A DNA stretch of 64,000 nt from Sphingomonas piscis (GTDB lineage: Bacteria > Pseudomonadota > Alphaproteobacteria > Sphingomonadales > Sphingomonadaceae), in contig NZ_CP049869.1 in NCBI RefSeq assembly GCF_011300455.1, positions 558,001 to 622,000 on the forward strand. The letters are read 5' to 3'. The position numbers were made by a program, and so were the translations under genes. The notes below the pieces were generated by a model. It did no database searches, was not told where the DNA came from, and worked only from the letters and a program-made list of their open reading frames with translations. This document shows positions 62,815-64,000 of this stretch, piece after piece (position 1 is the stretch's first letter; every line of letters starts with the position of its first letter).

Positions 62815-63687
62815 TCAATACGACGACGTCAACAGCCTGCGAAGATAGACGGCATAATCGCTCTTGCCGAGGCGGGAGGTTGCGCGCTCCAGTCCTGCAT
62901 CGTCGATGAACCCGTTGCGCCACGCAATCTCTTCCGGGCAGGCGATCTTCATGCCTTGCCGCCGTTCGAGCGTGGCCACGAACTCCGCAGCTTCGAGAAG
63001 GCTGTCGGGGGTTCCAGTGTCGAGCCAGGCATAGCCGCGGCCCATCACTTCGACATTGAGCTGGCCCTTCGCAAGGTAGGCACGATTGACATCCGTGATC
63101 TCAAACTCGCCTCGGTCCGACGGCGTGATGTTGGAAGCAATGTCCACAACCTGCTCGTCGTAGAAGTAGAGGCCGGTAACCGCCCAATTGGATCGCGGCT
63201 GGGCGGGCTTCTCCTCGATGCTTCGCGCCCGCATCTCAGCGTCGAAATCGACAACACCATAACGTTCGGCGTCGGCGACCTGGTAGGCGAACACCGTGGC
63301 GCCGGAAAGCCGTTGGCGAGCCTGCGTCAGGGTTTCGGAAAGGCCATGGCCGAAGAAGATGTTATCTCCCAGGACGAGGCACGAGGGCCCACCGGATACG
63401 AAGTCAGCGCCGATCGTGAAGGCCTGGGCAAGACCCTTGGGTTCCGGCTGAACGGCGTAGGAGAGGTTCATTCCCCATTGTGAGCCGTCGCCGAGAAGAT
63501 GCTGGAACCCGGCTGCGTCGTGCGGCGTGGTAATGATCAGAACATCCCGAATCCCGGCCAGCATCAATGTGCTGAGCGGGTAATAAATCATCGGCTTGTC
63601 ATAGACGGGCATCAACTGCTTCGAGACGGCCAGCGTCATCGGGTAAAGACGCGTTCCGCTGCCCCCCGCCAGGATGATCCCCTTCAT
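62815..63687 (-). CDS. rfbA: glucose-1-phosphate thymidylyltransferase
   Basis: First step of dTDP-rhamnose synthesis. The ATG at 63687 gives 290 residues: [20 protein letters not shown] with the GGxGTRLxP signature, [40 protein letters not shown], and the metal aspartate in [32 protein letters not shown] follows, as usual. The frame is open 21 bases upstream but the family start is this ATG. It is the first complete gene of the capsule operon in the window. Confidence 0.96.
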   Translation of the reverse strand: MKGIILAGGSGTRLYPMTLAVSKQLMPVYDKPMIYYPLSTLMLAGIRDVLIITTPHDAAGFQHLLGDGSQWGMNLSYAVQPEPKGLAQAFTIGADFVSGGPSCLVLGDNIFFGHGLSETLTQARQRLSGATVFAYQVADAERYGVVDFDAEMRARSIEEKPAQPRSNWAVTGLYFYDEQVVDIASNITPSDRGEFEITDVNRAYLAKGQLNVEVMGRGYAWLDTGTPDSLLEAAEFVATLERRQGMKIACPEEIAWRNGFIDDAGLERATSRLGKSDYAVYLRRLLTSSY

Positions 63688-63799
63688 CGACCCGTCACCA
63701 TTGAACAATCAAGCATTGACCCCGCCCGGCTTCTCCAAACGTGCAGGGCTCTGCGGCTAGGTATGGTCGACATCATCTGCCGCGCTTTATCTATGGTCT

Positions 63800-64000
63800 T
63801 CAGATTAGAAAAGCGTCGCTCGCGGCGCGGCCCGAACTCACTTCATGAACGAAGCTGCCGAGACGGGCTGCGCGAACCTCGTAATCGTCGGTGCGATCAA
63901 CTCGTGAGTCTTGGATGTGAGAACAAACGTCTTGGTCGATCGCTGCGGCCATGATCTCGGCCTGATCGTCCCAAGTATTCCCCAGACCAGCAAATCGGCC
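63800..64000 (-). CDS. C-terminal end of an unidentified protein, partial
   Basis: The minus strand is open from the window edge to a TGA at 63800-63802, encoding 66 residues: GRFAGLGNTWDDQAEIMAAA, IDQDVCSHIQDSRVDRTDDY, and EVRAARLGSFVHEVSSGRAA. The codon choice and acidic helical pattern look real. The family was not recognised. It lies 112 bases before rfbA and may be an upstream capsule gene. Confidence 0.45.
   Translation of the reverse strand, partial: GRFAGLGNTWDDQAEIMAAAIDQDVCSHIQDSRVDRTDDYEVRAARLGSFVHEVSSGRAASDAFLI

Noticed and set aside
63499..63954. 151-residue plus-strand frame at the right edge
   Set aside because: It overlaps the start of rfbA on the opposite strand and is Arg/His-rich without motifs; the minus-strand frame 63800-64000 looks more like a gene.

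Overview
The window looks like a chromosomal segment of a sphingomonad (Sphingomonadales, Alphaproteobacteria). This is inferred from three large TonB-dependent receptors, PEP-CTERM proteins with a PEPxxWAMM tail, a MucR/Ros regulator, tandem tryptophan-halogenase-like genes beside a receptor, and an enolase-superfamily mannonate dehydratase close to the Novosphingobium type. No rRNA, tRNA, CRISPR array or intact insertion sequence was seen.

Layout. (1) 1-3.5 kb: a beta-propeller phytase (cut by the window edge) translationally coupled to a TonB-dependent receptor, probably a phytate/phosphate module. (2) 3.5-25 kb: an accessory region of short genes in both orientations with many decayed genes: a ParB-methyltransferase fragment, a frameshifted sulfotransferase, a truncated FkbM-type methyltransferase, an SOS-peptidase fragment and an RTX fragment. 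It also holds five PilZ-domain genes plus two near-identical degenerate PilZ-like genes, three PEP-CTERM genes, LuxR-, MucR- and winged-helix regulators, a lone receiver protein and several proteins under 80 residues. About a dozen copies of a decayed palindrome (ideal form TGTCCGCTTT-N6-AAAGCGGACA) are scattered here and were not seen elsewhere.

(3) 25-38.6 kb: a glucuronoxylan-type utilisation locus. A minus-strand run carries a TonB-dependent receptor, GH35 glycosidase, FucP-type transporter, D-mannonate dehydratase, hexuronate-type MFS transporter and GH115 alpha-glucuronidase. A divergent FadR-type GntR regulator and an esterase follow on the other strand, with a palindromic operator between the two promoters. 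The receptor would import glucuronic-acid-bearing oligosaccharides, GH115 and the esterase would strip side groups, the MFS carriers would bring sugars into the cytoplasm, and mannonate dehydratase would convert the glucuronate-derived acid to 2-keto-3-deoxygluconate. (4) 38.6-44.5 kb: an RND efflux operon (fusion protein, pump, outer-membrane factor), with the pump frameshifted.

(5) 44.7-55.4 kb: a JmjC/cupin-like protein, four head-to-tail flavin-dependent halogenase-like genes (one missing its catalytic motifs), and a divergent TonB-dependent receptor with a strong terminator. (6) 55.6-64 kb: a small secreted protein, then a minus-strand capsule operon with KpsS- and KpsC-like Kdo transferases, GDP-mannose synthesis (ManC) and three of the four dTDP-rhamnose enzymes (RfbA, RfbB, RfbD); rfbC is not in the window.

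Three otherwise good genes (sulfotransferase, RND pump, halogenase-side receptor) are each broken by one apparent missing G in a G-run. That pattern may reflect assembly errors rather than true mutations.
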